DNA from: Alcaligenes faecalis | GTDB taxonomy: Bacteria > Pseudomonadota > Gammaproteobacteria > Burkholderiales > Burkholderiaceae_B | Reading direction: 5' to 3' | Assembly: GCF_009497775.1 (NCBI RefSeq) | Contig: NZ_CP031012.1 | Location: forward strand, 3,747,235-3,811,234 | Length of the DNA: 64,000 nt | In this document: positions 18,801-28,448 of the stretch, in pieces | Layout of the letters: each line of letters opens with the position of its first letter | How positions within the stretch are numbered: position 1 is the first letter of the stretch | Translations under genes and position numbers: made by a program | Notes under the pieces: generated by a model | What the model saw: only the letters and a program-made list of their open reading frames with translations | Told to the model about the DNA's origin: nothing | The model's database searches: none

Positions 18801-20265
18801 GCGCTCTCCTTTCTTGAAAGGACCAGTACAAAACCATGCCAAAGCCTACGCAAACCGTCGCATTCAAGGGAATCAACAAGTAATTGCCCATGTGTATGGC
18901 CACATACAGGGCCAATGCCGAATACAGGAAGGTGAACACTTCACCAATCAGCAAATACAGGTTGATGCGGGGCTGTCTAGCGGCCTTCTCGCCTTCGCCT
19001 TTGGGGGTGCGGTTAAATTCCCCGTAGACCCTGAAAGCGGCGCGTACTCCACCGACAAAATAATACCAAGCCATGGGCGGGAACATGGCGACATACAAAT
19101 AGGTGTGCCACAAAGTGCCCAACACGCCCGGCCTGTCATCAAAACGCGCCCCTTTGCGAGCCCCAAAGGCATTATTCAAAGCCCAGACAGCGACCAGCAA
19201 GAAGAACAGCGGCGCGCCCCACTGCAAGACTACATGATCAAAATTCAACAAATAATTCAGCGGCAGGCTTAGCAAGATCAAGGCATAAATCGATGCCAGC
19301 ATGACCGATGAAAACATCATGGAAAACGCATGCATACGCTTCATCAGGGGCATGTCCTGCTGCCACATCTGCCCCAGATGTTTGAAGGCACTGTGAATCA
19401 GCCCCCGCCCCCAACGCTCCCGCTGTACACGGAAGGCGCTGATGTTCTCGGGCAAGGTGGACATGGACACCACGTCGCGCAAATAGGCATACTTCCAGTC
19501 ACCAAACTGGGCTCGATAACCCAGGTCCACGTCCTCGGTAATGGTGGAGGCATTCCAACCGCCCAAGGCTTCCACGCAAGCGCGTCGCCAGACACAGGAG
19601 CTGCCACTTAAAGAGGCCATGTCCCCATCTTCACTCAGCCCCACCGTCACATACTGCTGGTGGCCCATTTCCATGGCCTGAAAGCGAGTCAAGAAAGAAT
19701 GATCGCGGTTTTCATAGCCAATACCAGTCTGCAAAAAACCCAGTTTCTCGTCCCTGAAAGGCGGAATGGTTTTCTTCAAGAAGTCAGCTGGCGGCAAAAA
19801 GTCCGCATCGAAAATCGCAAAAAACTCGCCCTGGGAATGCTGAATACCGTGCACCAGATTCCCGGCCTTGTAGCCGGAGCGGTCTTCACGCGTAATGCGG
19901 CGGATTGGCACACCTTGTCGAGCACGCTGATCCACCTTGTTCTGGGCCAGCTTGGCCGTCCTGTCGGTAGAGTCATCCAGCACCAGAATTTCCAGCGCGG
20001 ACACCGGATAATCCAGGCGGCAAGCCGCATCAATCAAACGCTCAACAACGGCGGCCTCGTTATAAATCGGCAATAAAACGCTGACCTTGGGATACCAGTC
20101 CTGCTGCAAGGAGGCAGACGTCTGCACCAGTTCGCTTAGCTTGCGACGTTCCACCCGGCGCGAGATCAGCAGTACCCGCAGCTCCAGGACCACGTACAGG
20201 GCAAAGGCCCCAACAACCAGCAAGAACAGCGCCTGAATCAGGTACGCAAAAATACTCACAATCAT
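18787..20265 (-). CDS. Processive family 2 glycosyltransferase (CslA/cellulose-synthase-like)
   Basis: 492 residues. One N-terminal membrane helix (about 5-33), a GT-A domain with the full D, D, D, QxxRW set (VLDD 95-98, DAD 153-155, TED near 243-245, QRERW 281-285), then about five helices to the C terminus. This layout is that of processive beta-glycan synthases; spacing and the 'TITEDVDLGYRA' block resemble CslA-type mannan/glucomannan synthases. It may polymerise a neutral beta-linked backbone at the inner membrane. The start follows the previous gene by 15 bp; the stop overlaps the SDR start. Confidence 0.82.
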   Translation of the reverse strand: MIVSIFAYLIQALFLLVVGAFALYVVLELRVLLISRRVERRKLSELVQTSASLQQDWYPKVSVLLPIYNEAAVVERLIDAACRLDYPVSALEILVLDDSTDRTAKLAQNKVDQRARQGVPIRRITREDRSGYKAGNLVHGIQHSQGEFFAIFDADFLPPADFLKKTIPPFRDEKLGFLQTGIGYENRDHSFLTRFQAMEMGHQQYVTVGLSEDGDMASLSGSSCVWRRACVEALGGWNASTITEDVDLGYRAQFGDWKYAYLRDVVSMSTLPENISAFRVQRERWGRGLIHSAFKHLGQMWQQDMPLMKRMHAFSMMFSSVMLASIYALILLSLPLNYLLNFDHVVLQWGAPLFFLLVAVWALNNAFGARKGARFDDRPGVLGTLWHTYLYVAMFPPMAWYYFVGGVRAAFRVYGEFNRTPKGEGEKAARQPRINLYLLIGEVFTFLYSALALYVAIHMGNYLLIPLNATVCVGFGMVLYWSFQERRARGRS

Positions 20266-20280
20266 GGAAAAAAGCGCACC

Positions 20281-21366
20281 CTAGAAGCCGACCACATCAG
20301 CCAACTCCTGGAGGCGATGCTCCCAGGTGTGGAACTGGCGCACATAAGCTGCCCCCGCCGCCGCACGCTCACAGTCCTGCTTGGTGGGGCCTTGGCGCAG
20401 ACGGGCAAACAATTCACTGGCCTGCTCACGGGAATGCACCACGTGGCAGAAGTCACGGAAATAGCGATCCACCGCACGGCCAGGATTGGTCACCGCAATG
20501 CCCCCACTGGCCAGAATTTCCAGCAAGCGGCGCGAGCACATGGTGTCCGAGTCCGTGACCGAGTTCACGTTCAGGCACATCACATGCTCTTTGTAGATAC
20601 GCCCTGTCTCGCGATGCGGCACCTGGCCGTGCACCTGCACATGAGTCGAGCGCGGAAAGCGGAACTCGATATGCCGGGACAATCTGTCGTGATTTCTGTC
20701 GTAGGCATTCAGCTGCATCTGCGCATCCTCACAGGCCCCGAAAATCATGTCCAGAAAACGGCGACGCTCACTCAAGATACGGCGGTAATAACTGCCGGTA
20801 AAACAACCTTCCATGCGCGTGAACTCAAAGCCCGTGAAATTATGAAACGCAGGCTGATACGGCATGCTCAGGGTGTTCACGGGGACATCAGGGTTCAAGC
20901 GAGCACGGTAGCGCGGCAAACAATCGCTGTCCGTAGTGAAGACATAATCAAAGGCCTTGGCCACATCAATGAAGTGCTCGAAATACGCCCCGTCGTCCTT
21001 GTTCCAGAACACCGTGGGCACGCCCTGATCTTTAGCAAACTGCACAAGCTTGTAAATCGTGCGAGGAGTACGCAAACGGATCAGGCGTGACTGCTTGGCC
21101 AGCTCGTAACGCCACGCGCCTCCCAAGCCATGAAACACGGACTCCACAAAGAGCAGATCGGGCTTCCAGGAGGAGATGACCTCCTCGTAGTTACGTGGGC
21201 TAAGAATACGGATAGAGCACTCGGCCGACAGGCAATCTGCCGTGAAGTAGTCCGAGACCAAAGCCACTTTCAATTGCCCAAACTGCCCTGCAGGCTTGCC
21301 GTCTTCGCTGACGGTTGGGTGCGTATAGATGCGCGCCCCCAAAGCCCGGATTGCACGACCGATCAT
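20281..21366 (-). CDS. CgeB-like glycosyltransferase
   Basis: 361 residues, soluble. The blocks 'VPTVFWNKDDGAYFEHFIDVAKAFDYVFTTD', 'FTGSYYRRILSERRRFLD' and the C-terminal 'RLLEILASGGIAVTNP' are those of CgeB/DUF3880-type GT-B enzymes, with the sugar-nucleotide site in the C-terminal half. Acceptor and donor cannot be read from the sequence. It overlaps the upstream GT4 by ATGA and is related in its core to the N-terminal half of the protein at 28449-30368. Confidence 0.75.
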   Translation of the reverse strand: MIGRAIRALGARIYTHPTVSEDGKPAGQFGQLKVALVSDYFTADCLSAECSIRILSPRNYEEVISSWKPDLLFVESVFHGLGGAWRYELAKQSRLIRLRTPRTIYKLVQFAKDQGVPTVFWNKDDGAYFEHFIDVAKAFDYVFTTDSDCLPRYRARLNPDVPVNTLSMPYQPAFHNFTGFEFTRMEGCFTGSYYRRILSERRRFLDMIFGACEDAQMQLNAYDRNHDRLSRHIEFRFPRSTHVQVHGQVPHRETGRIYKEHVMCLNVNSVTDSDTMCSRRLLEILASGGIAVTNPGRAVDRYFRDFCHVVHSREQASELFARLRQGPTKQDCERAAAGAAYVRQFHTWEHRLQELADVVGF

Positions 21367-22679
21367 GAGTTAGCCCCGGCCGGCAAAGCATGCACCACAA
21401 AATCAGCCCAGCTGCGACGCTGTGTGGCTTCTTCACGCGCCAAAGCGCCATCCTGCGCCAAGACGTCCGGGCCTGCCTGAAAAGTCTCCTCCAGCACTCG
21501 GGCCAGATCCTGCACATCACCCGCTTTAAAAAAGCGCACCGAGCGACATGGACCAACTTCATCCTGAAACACGGGCAAATCCGGCACCAGAACAGGCTTG
21601 CCCATCGCCATCGCCTCGACCAGCTTGATGGGCGGCACAATGCGGCACACTTCAAAGGGGCGACGAGGAATACACACCAGCGCGGCTTTAGCCTGCAAGC
21701 TGCGAGCCTCTTCAGGCGAGACTCGACCGGCAAACAGCACGTGCTTTTCCATACCCAGACTTTGCACCTGAGCCTGCAACTGAGCGCGCGCCTCCCCATC
21801 CCCAATAATGGTCAGGGTCAAATCCTTGCCACGGCCTGCCAGATCCGCCACGGCGTCGATCAGAACATCCAGCCCTTCATAAACAATCAGGGAGCCAGCG
21901 TAGACAATCGTATTGGGCTGCACATCCTGGGCAGCGCCAGGAACAAAGCGCGAGGGGTCGACACAATTGGGCATCAGTCCCATGCGTGCGGGATCCACAT
22001 TCCAATGCTGGCGAGCGTATTGGCCCAACTGCTCGGAAATCACAAACAAACGGTCTGCCTGGCTGGCAACCAGACCTTCCAGCTCCAAACCCTGCTTGAA
22101 ACCTTGGGAATCACGGAACTCCGGCATGCGGGAGGCTCGGCTCAACTCCCACAGCCCGCGCATTTCATATTGGAACGGAATGCCTAACTGACGTGCAGCG
22201 ATCAAGGCAGGCAAGGCATTGACGTGATTGGAAGCGGCATGGATGACAGCGACGCGTTGCTTGATGGCTTCCTGGGCGATGGAGGTGGCGGCTTCTATGG
22301 CGAACTGCATGACAGGGCGATTATTGGCCGGACGTTGCACATGAACGTACTGCACTTGATCCACCACCGTTGTCTGCACCGACGCATCAGCCAATCTATC
22401 TTTGCGATCCCACGGGTAACCAGGGCGAGTCAAGACACACACATCGCCGCCTGCTTCCTGCAAAGCCTGAGCGATAGCATGTGTACGAGTGGTATAGCCG
22501 CTTATGTGATAAGGCAAGGCACTGGCCGCCACATACAGCATGCGGCCTGGTATCGGCTCATAAGGGGTTTGCACCGACCCACGCTGCTGCGTCTTGCGAC
22601 GCAACATTCGCACAGTCAAAAACCGATTAAAGGCTAGCCAGGGTTCTCCCAGCAGCCTTTGTAAAAATTTCAGCGCCAT
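21363..22679 (-). CDS. Family 4 glycosyltransferase
   Basis: 438 residues, GT-B fold. N-terminal domain: 'YHISGYTTRTHAIAQALQEAGGDVCVLTR'. C-terminal nucleotide-sugar domain: 'TIVYAGSLIVYEGLDVLIDAVADL', 'LTIIGDG', 'HVLFAGRVSPEEA' and the E-x7-E region 'PPIKLVEAMAMGKPVLVPD'. It is a retaining transferase acting on a growing oligosaccharide at the cytoplasmic face; sugar unknown. Four-base overlap with the CgeB-like gene downstream and four bases after the deacetylase upstream. Confidence 0.85.
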   Translation of the reverse strand: MALKFLQRLLGEPWLAFNRFLTVRMLRRKTQQRGSVQTPYEPIPGRMLYVAASALPYHISGYTTRTHAIAQALQEAGGDVCVLTRPGYPWDRKDRLADASVQTTVVDQVQYVHVQRPANNRPVMQFAIEAATSIAQEAIKQRVAVIHAASNHVNALPALIAARQLGIPFQYEMRGLWELSRASRMPEFRDSQGFKQGLELEGLVASQADRLFVISEQLGQYARQHWNVDPARMGLMPNCVDPSRFVPGAAQDVQPNTIVYAGSLIVYEGLDVLIDAVADLAGRGKDLTLTIIGDGEARAQLQAQVQSLGMEKHVLFAGRVSPEEARSLQAKAALVCIPRRPFEVCRIVPPIKLVEAMAMGKPVLVPDLPVFQDEVGPCRSVRFFKAGDVQDLARVLEETFQAGPDVLAQDGALAREEATQRRSWADFVVHALPAGANS

Positions 22680-22683
22680 CGCC

Positions 22684-23670
22684 TTAAACCTTTGCCTTCG
22701 CCTTCTTGTTTTTTTTCGGTGGAGGCGTGTACTGCGCTAACGATAAATCCACGGACTGCGGCGTGGATATCTTGCCTCGAGCATGCAAATCCAGAAACTC
22801 TGCTGTCGTGATCACATCGTAATCCTTGGTCAGGCGCGACAACATCTTGCGATACCCTTCCAGGCGACTATCGTCCCGGTACTCACCCAAACCGTTCTCA
22901 TCCCAATACAAAAGAGACCAGGAATGCAGCAAGAACACGGCAAAAGACGGGCTACCGCTAACAGCATTTAGCAACAAATTTCCCCACCATGGCCGGAAAC
23001 GGAAGTAGCGGGACTCTGGGTAAGTCAGCCGAACCCACCAATCTGGCTTACCTAACTTGCCCAGAATCCGCTTCTCGGTCATGGGGACCTCAAGGACACC
23101 ATTGGACCAAACATAAGGGTCATTGGTGGCCTCGCTATATATGCATTGACCATTGTGCACAGCACATACCGAGTTATTAAAAGACAGCGGAATACCCACT
23201 TCTTTCAATGCCCGGATCGTATCGGCATTCCAGCGGAATGAACCTGCACGATGCGCCAAGACCGGCTTTCCCGTTTGCTCTGTCAACAAATCTGCAAAGT
23301 GCCGAAAAACAAACTCGGCCCGAGCCTGGTCCGTGTACTGATTCATATACTGTGGACGATTGGACAAGCCATGCTCTTCCCAGAAGCTGTCCGGCAAGTA
23401 TTCAGGGTGCGTATGCAACTGTACATCCTGCCCCTGCTCATCCAGCCAGCGCACGACTTCCTTAAGCTCGTCCAGGTAAGAGTAGGCACCACACAAGTCT
23501 GTAAAAAACACATGCTTGGCACCGAACTCATCACCGATGCGGCACATCTCGGCCACCCCAGCTGTACCCTTCGGAAATCGCCCCCAGATCAGACGATTGA
23601 CGTGGTCCGCAGACGCGCGCTTGGGCAGCGCCTCCGTATCCACCGTAATCATTGCGTAGCGATCCCTCAT
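22684..23670 (-). CDS. Polysaccharide-deacetylase-like protein, copy A
   Basis: 328 residues without signal peptide. A NodB-like barrel with 'ITVDTEA' at the N terminus (possible metal Asp), 'QLHTHPEYLP' (paired His) and 'AHRAGSFRWN'. Copy B next door shares these blocks and most of the length, roughly half the residues by eye, so this is a tandem duplication. A lysine-rich tail (PPPKKNKKAKAKV) is unique to copy A. De-N- or de-O-acetylation of a cytoplasmic glycan intermediate is the family expectation. It overlaps copy B by four bases. Confidence 0.75.
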   Translation of the reverse strand: MRDRYAMITVDTEALPKRASADHVNRLIWGRFPKGTAGVAEMCRIGDEFGAKHVFFTDLCGAYSYLDELKEVVRWLDEQGQDVQLHTHPEYLPDSFWEEHGLSNRPQYMNQYTDQARAEFVFRHFADLLTEQTGKPVLAHRAGSFRWNADTIRALKEVGIPLSFNNSVCAVHNGQCIYSEATNDPYVWSNGVLEVPMTEKRILGKLGKPDWWVRLTYPESRYFRFRPWWGNLLLNAVSGSPSFAVFLLHSWSLLYWDENGLGEYRDDSRLEGYRKMLSRLTKDYDVITTAEFLDLHARGKISTPQSVDLSLAQYTPPPKKNKKAKAKV

Positions 23671-24629
23671 ACCTGTGCTTCTACATGCTCTAAATTAACT
23701 GTTCGTGAAATGTCGATTTTACCCTGCGCATGCAGCTCCAAGAATTCGGCGGTCGTGATGACCTCACAATCCTTGACAAGGCGACGCAGAAATTTGCGGT
23801 AACCCTCCAGCAATCGATCATCTCGATATACCGCGTGCCCTGCTTCATCGCGCTCAAGCAAAGACCATGAGTGTAAGAGCACCACCGTGACTGGTGCGGG
23901 CTTAGGTGCAAAAGGATGTTTCCAAGCAGGGATGGGGCGTGAGCCGAATTTGAAGTAAGGAGACTCGGGGTAAGTCAGGCTGACCCAACGATCCGGGCGG
24001 AAGCCGGGTACTCCGGGTACCCAGCGTTCGGTAACGGGGACTTCGATGACGCCGTTGGACCAGGAGTAAGGAAGGCAGTCGGGCTCACCGTGTACGCCTC
24101 TACCGCTTTCCAGGGCACGCATGGATTGGTTGAAGGACAGCGGGATATTGAGTTCTTGCAAGGCACGTATGGTCAGGGCATTCCAGCGAAAGGAGCCTGC
24201 ACGGTGGGCGAGGACTGGCCTACCCGTTTGCTCTGTCAGCAACTTAGCAAAGTGCTGCACAACAAAACGAGTTCGCGCCACATCCCGATACTGGTTCATA
24301 AATCGCGGAATAGCTGGTAACCCTTGTTGTTGCCAAAACACTTTAGGCAATGCTTCAGGATGGGTATGTAACTGCACATCATGGCCGTGAGCACTCAGCC
24401 ACCGGATGGCTTTTTTCATATGCTCCAACTCCGTATAGCATCCACACATATCCGCAAAAAAAACGTGAGGAGCATTACATTCCGCGCTCAGCTCACATAT
24501 TTCACGAATACCAGCAGTCCCAGCCTCATGCCTTCCCCAAACCAGGCGGTCAACATAGCTACTCGTAGCTCGACCGGCTAAAGCCTCTGTGTCAACTGTC
24601 AACAGTGCATAACGCCCATTCAACATCAA
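23667..24629 (-). CDS. Polysaccharide-deacetylase-like protein, copy B
   Basis: 320 residues, paralogue of copy A: 'LLTVDTEALAGRA', 'QLHTHPEALP', 'LLTEQTGRPVLAHRAGSFRWN', 'YSWSNGVIEVPVTE'. The metal-binding residues of the pattern are kept in both copies, so both could be active. It is the last gene of GC-rich composition before the AT-rich cassette at 24.7-30.4 kb. Substrate not identifiable. Confidence 0.75.
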   Translation of the reverse strand: MMLNGRYALLTVDTEALAGRATSSYVDRLVWGRHEAGTAGIREICELSAECNAPHVFFADMCGCYTELEHMKKAIRWLSAHGHDVQLHTHPEALPKVFWQQQGLPAIPRFMNQYRDVARTRFVVQHFAKLLTEQTGRPVLAHRAGSFRWNALTIRALQELNIPLSFNQSMRALESGRGVHGEPDCLPYSWSNGVIEVPVTERWVPGVPGFRPDRWVSLTYPESPYFKFGSRPIPAWKHPFAPKPAPVTVVLLHSWSLLERDEAGHAVYRDDRLLEGYRKFLRRLVKDCEVITTAEFLELHAQGKIDISRTVNLEHVEAQV

Positions 24630-24676
24630 ACACTCACGCAGCCAAATAAAACCGATTCAAAAAAAATTTCTATACC

Positions 24677-26053
24677 TCATACAACAAACTCCAAGCCAAC
24701 AAACACAACGCTTTTACCCAATGAGTTTCTTACCGAGCAACGAACCTTATACTCGCCTTGCTCATCACAATTAAAGCTGAGCTCCTTATTACTACCATAG
24801 GGGACCTTAATCAGAGCGTCACCATTCCGTTCCACCACCCATCCATATCGCAACTCATCATCATCAATGTTGTGCCGAATCCTCACCCCCCCATTAACTC
24901 GATGAACCGTTAAAGGCCTTAATTTCAACTCCATGAAATCGCTTTCTTCTTCTTTCTTTTTTTCTTTTATTTCGCAGCTATTAATTTCATAAAATCGATA
25001 CAGACGCTCTTGCACCATATCATCTCTAAAAAAACTCTCTATGATTTTTTTAGAAAACAATCCCAGCTTCCGTCTGCATGCAGATCCGGACATTAAAATA
25101 TCTAAATCCGCTTCAATCCTCTTATCAATATCGTCTTCCTGTTCTACTCCAACACCACCAAAATTACTATACACCGCCTTTTGCCAGGTATCAGGACCCA
25201 CTAAGCCACTATAGGAAGCACTTCCCAACGCAATAGTGGGAGTTCCACAACTCATAGCCTCTAATGCGCAACGACCAGGACCAATCACAACACTACTTCG
25301 ACTGTACTCTTCGCTAAGATTCCTCCCCTCCAACCAACCCTTATAGACAACACTATTACCTTTTGCCAATATTTTCACTGTTTCCAAAAACTCAGCCTTT
25401 AATTTTCCATCTCCAACAATATTCCATATTATTTTTTTTGAATATTTTTTTGACACATAAGAAACAATCTTATAAAAAATATCAAGAATAAATTTCTTAT
25501 CCGAATCCAATCTAGTAACCAACGAAAAAACCAAATCTTCCGATTGATACTTTCGAGAAGAGTCACAATCAAAAACACTTACATCAACAGCATTAGGGAC
25601 AACATGAATATGTTCTTCTGGGATTTCCGCCTCTTTCACAAGATAACGTCGGATACCCTCTGAAACAGTAAAAACAGCATCAAAAAAAGAAATATTCTTC
25701 CTGATCTCATCAGTGTATTTTCCATGCATCGTCACAACACAAGGAACACCCAGAACTCGAGATACGATCACCCCTAAACGCCTTGAGGAGAACGGATGAC
25801 AATGCACCAAATTTATTTTTTTTCTGCTATTTATTTCTTTAATTTTTTCAAGAACGCTATAGTAAGAAAACAAAGCATAGTCAGTAACCACAACAGCCAC
25901 ACCAATAGCCCGCAGCCTGTCAGCAAATACCCCCTCTTTACATGCAACGGTTACTTCATTATTTTTTGCCTTCAAGTAAACCGCAGTGGAGTATATATTC
26001 TCCTGCAACCCTCCAATCGGAGAGTTAAAAAAAACTGTCAAAAGCACATGCAT
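24677..26053 (-). CDS. Family 4 glycosyltransferase with C-terminal beta-sandwich domain
   Basis: 458 residues, clearly AT-richer than its GC-rich neighbours. GT-B domains at about 1-365: 'FNSPIGGLQENIYSTAVYLKA', 'LVHCHPFSSRRLGVIVSR', 'VVPNAVDVSVFD', 'SVVIGPGRCALEAMSCGTPTIAL'. Residues 373-458 form an extra small domain ('YGWVVERNGDALIKVPYGS', 'GEYKVRCSVRNSLGK') that resembles the N-terminal domain of the hydrolase at 15145-16377. ATG 26053 has AGGA six bases upstream. Donor and linkage unknown. Confidence 0.8.
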   Translation of the reverse strand: MHVLLTVFFNSPIGGLQENIYSTAVYLKAKNNEVTVACKEGVFADRLRAIGVAVVVTDYALFSYYSVLEKIKEINSRKKINLVHCHPFSSRRLGVIVSRVLGVPCVVTMHGKYTDEIRKNISFFDAVFTVSEGIRRYLVKEAEIPEEHIHVVPNAVDVSVFDCDSSRKYQSEDLVFSLVTRLDSDKKFILDIFYKIVSYVSKKYSKKIIWNIVGDGKLKAEFLETVKILAKGNSVVYKGWLEGRNLSEEYSRSSVVIGPGRCALEAMSCGTPTIALGSASYSGLVGPDTWQKAVYSNFGGVGVEQEDDIDKRIEADLDILMSGSACRRKLGLFSKKIIESFFRDDMVQERLYRFYEINSCEIKEKKKEEESDFMELKLRPLTVHRVNGGVRIRHNIDDDELRYGWVVERNGDALIKVPYGSNKELSFNCDEQGEYKVRCSVRNSLGKSVVFVGLEFVV

Positions 26054-26110
26054 GGCTAATCCTAAAAAAACTACAATTTCAAATATAAAAAAGAAAAGCC
26101 ATACAAAAGA

Positions 26111-26902
26111 TCACACCAAGAGACCAGACAGCTCCTCACCCGATATATTCACAAGTTGATCCAGAGAGGGTGGATTATGGCCCAGTTCCTTATCATCAAA
26201 TATGAACTCCTTTAACGTAATTTGAACCTCACTGGCTTTTAAATGTTCAAAATAGGGTTTCATATGGTTTTCATAATGAAGGTTGTCAGATCTATTTTGA
26301 ATATAGACAACCTCTGCATCAGGACTCATATTTTTAGAATTCATAGCCAACAAAGATACTCGAGGCTCATCAGTTTTGTCGAAAACATAGCCCTCCCCAC
26401 CATAACTACTTACAAATTTCGCAACAGAACTTTTTGGTTGATATTTTTTAATATCAGTTTGAGGATTCACCACAATAGCCTTTTGAAAAAAGCCCATATG
26501 CAATCCTGACAAAGCAGCAAAACCACCAGCAGAAGACCCAAAAGAAATAACCTTAGCATTCTGGAATCTTTTTTGGACGGAACTCATTACCCCGTTTAGG
26601 CTCTTCTGAAGATAACACTCATCCTTCCTGCCTACATACCAACCCAGCGCTAATCCTGCATCTCCATATGTTGCCGGATCAGAAATAATTAATACCGGAT
26701 GACGAAATTTGCTAGCCCATGTCCATCGTTGAAATGCATATCCATTTTTTCTTTGATCCAGGCTGACTGCACCATTAAAAAAAACCAAAATCTTTGAGTG
26801 ATCGCTATTATTAAAAAAGAAAAACTCTTCAAAGCATCCAATATTTGATGCTAACAATTCATCAAAGCTAGAAAAATTTGGTATTTTCAATTTAGAATTC
26901 AT
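26111..26902 (-). CDS. GxSxGG alpha/beta-hydrolase-like capsule-locus protein
   Basis: 263 residues from ATG 26902 (CAAGG five bases upstream); an upstream in-frame ATG/TTG pair at 26917/26920 overlaps the previous stop but lacks a ribosome site. Elbow 'SFGSSAGGFAAL', 'VVNPQTDIKKYQPKS' and late 'LGHNPPS' match the protein at 15145-16377, which is therefore a paralogue carrying an additional N-terminal domain. No signal peptide. AT-rich composition. Probably a serine hydrolase or acyltransferase on the capsule repeat; function unknown. Confidence 0.6.
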   Translation of the reverse strand: MNSKLKIPNFSSFDELLASNIGCFEEFFFFNNSDHSKILVFFNGAVSLDQRKNGYAFQRWTWASKFRHPVLIISDPATYGDAGLALGWYVGRKDECYLQKSLNGVMSSVQKRFQNAKVISFGSSAGGFAALSGLHMGFFQKAIVVNPQTDIKKYQPKSSVAKFVSSYGGEGYVFDKTDEPRVSLLAMNSKNMSPDAEVVYIQNRSDNLHYENHMKPYFEHLKASEVQITLKEFIFDDKELGHNPPSLDQLVNISGEELSGLLV

Positions 26903-26916
26903 AAAAACCTTGCGCA

Positions 26917-28434
26917 TCAACCAATATTATTCGAACTGCTATCTTGACATATTTTTTTCAAGAGCTTATCTGCTTCTTTCGAATATCTTATTTTCAAGGA
27001 ATTTTCCAAAAAAGACATGGCTGACTCCGGATCTCCATCCCTAGCAAGAACACGCCCTTTCTCATAATTCCAAACCGAGCATCCATTAAAATCATAGTTT
27101 ATATCTATGATTTCATTACGCTCCATAACCCCCTCAATAAAGGATTTCAGAACTTTATGCTCACTTAAAACTTGTAAAACGAGATGACCACTAAAAGGAA
27201 CTTTTACCAAATTAGCATCTTTATAGGCTGGCAAAACCAGGCGCTCTATATATCGAGCATCTTCCCTTTGATGCGGGTCATAGATAATAATAGGATTTCT
27301 TTTCGACTTTGGAGCATCAACGAGCTCTAAGTGCTTGAACTCCATGGGATACTTAAGATTATGCTTCAGCATAGGATGAGCTGAATTTTTTGGGGCAGCC
27401 GCAATCGCTTGAGCATTAATAATGCCTGCATAATACAGAGCACAATATCCTCCCAAACTTGATCCGTACGTATATACGTCCCTCTCGGCACAGAGAGGTA
27501 AGACAGCATCACGAAACTGCTCGAGGCTCAAACCCTGATACTGACTTCCTGCTGCTTGAGCAACGAAAATATGGTGATAACCTTTCTTGATTGCGTAGTC
27601 GCTGCCAAATCCGGTGCGTGTTTTACTGGAAGGCAATCCTCCAAAAGTAATAAGCATCTTCTTGGATTCAACAGCAGCCGGATGATAAGTAATTAAGTAA
27701 CCTTCACCTTCTGCCAAAACCATACCTTCCTGCTCATTCTCTTTTTTTTTATCCTCAATGGAATCATGCTCAAGCATGTCACGAAAGAGCACAGGAGTCA
27801 GGCTTCCTTCTCGAACATACTCCTTCACGTAACTCAAAGACTGGTCAAGAAATTCTTTACTATTAGAATATAGGCCACCGGAATCATCATTATCATTGAT
27901 GCCATGAAACATCAAAACAAGCCATTTATTTTCCAAAATTGCCTTATCTACCAACTTTTTAACTCGCTCAATACTAGATTTGCTATTCAGCGCGTTTGCA
28001 TAGATTAAGCCATCAGCCTCTCCAATCAAGTTAAGCTTTTCATCAGCCAGCCTAACTTGCTTGTAGTACTTTTTTGCCAAATCAAGAACTTCATCATTGT
28101 ATTTTGCAAATGGAATATTAATTGCTTCTATTTCTTTACTAACAAATCCATTCAATATTTTTTTACTATGTGACAGCTCATACTCAAGCTCATCATGTGT
28201 GAGCTCAGTATATTTTGTTTGATGGTAAACCCCATGAGAGACTATTTCATGACCTCTAGCGTCTGCATCCACAATCTCTCTGGGAGACATATATTTATCC
28301 CAAAACTCCGGATTTACTGCTCGATGAGCGATAATCGCCAAACTAGCAGGAATATTATATTTCTCATGCAGAGGCAAAGCCAGATGATAGTTATTCTTCA
28401 GCCCATCGTCATATGAGAATGTTATATATGCCAT
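26917..28434 (-). CDS. Fused NodB-type deacetylase and alpha/beta-hydrolase-like protein
   Basis: 505 residues. Residues 1 to about 210 are a polysaccharide deacetylase: 'ITFSYDDG' (catalytic/metal Asp pair) and 'SHGVYH' (metal His pair), with 'WLVLMFHGI' late in the barrel. After an acidic linker, residues about 245-430 have a hydrolase elbow 'TYGSSLGGYCALY' and a C-terminal 'FSGHLVLQ' His. The last ~60 residues resemble a TPR-like helical pair ('GDPESAMSFLENSLKIRYSKEADKLL'). Both active sites look intact, suggesting a bifunctional glycan-editing enzyme; that use is inferred. AT-rich. Confidence 0.68.
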   Translation of the reverse strand: MAYITFSYDDGLKNNYHLALPLHEKYNIPASLAIIAHRAVNPEFWDKYMSPREIVDADARGHEIVSHGVYHQTKYTELTHDELEYELSHSKKILNGFVSKEIEAINIPFAKYNDEVLDLAKKYYKQVRLADEKLNLIGEADGLIYANALNSKSSIERVKKLVDKAILENKWLVLMFHGINDNDDSGGLYSNSKEFLDQSLSYVKEYVREGSLTPVLFRDMLEHDSIEDKKKENEQEGMVLAEGEGYLITYHPAAVESKKMLITFGGLPSSKTRTGFGSDYAIKKGYHHIFVAQAAGSQYQGLSLEQFRDAVLPLCAERDVYTYGSSLGGYCALYYAGIINAQAIAAAPKNSAHPMLKHNLKYPMEFKHLELVDAPKSKRNPIIIYDPHQREDARYIERLVLPAYKDANLVKVPFSGHLVLQVLSEHKVLKSFIEGVMERNEIIDINYDFNGCSVWNYEKGRVLARDGDPESAMSFLENSLKIRYSKEADKLLKKICQDSSSNNIG

Positions 28435-28448
28435 TATTCAAACCTGAA

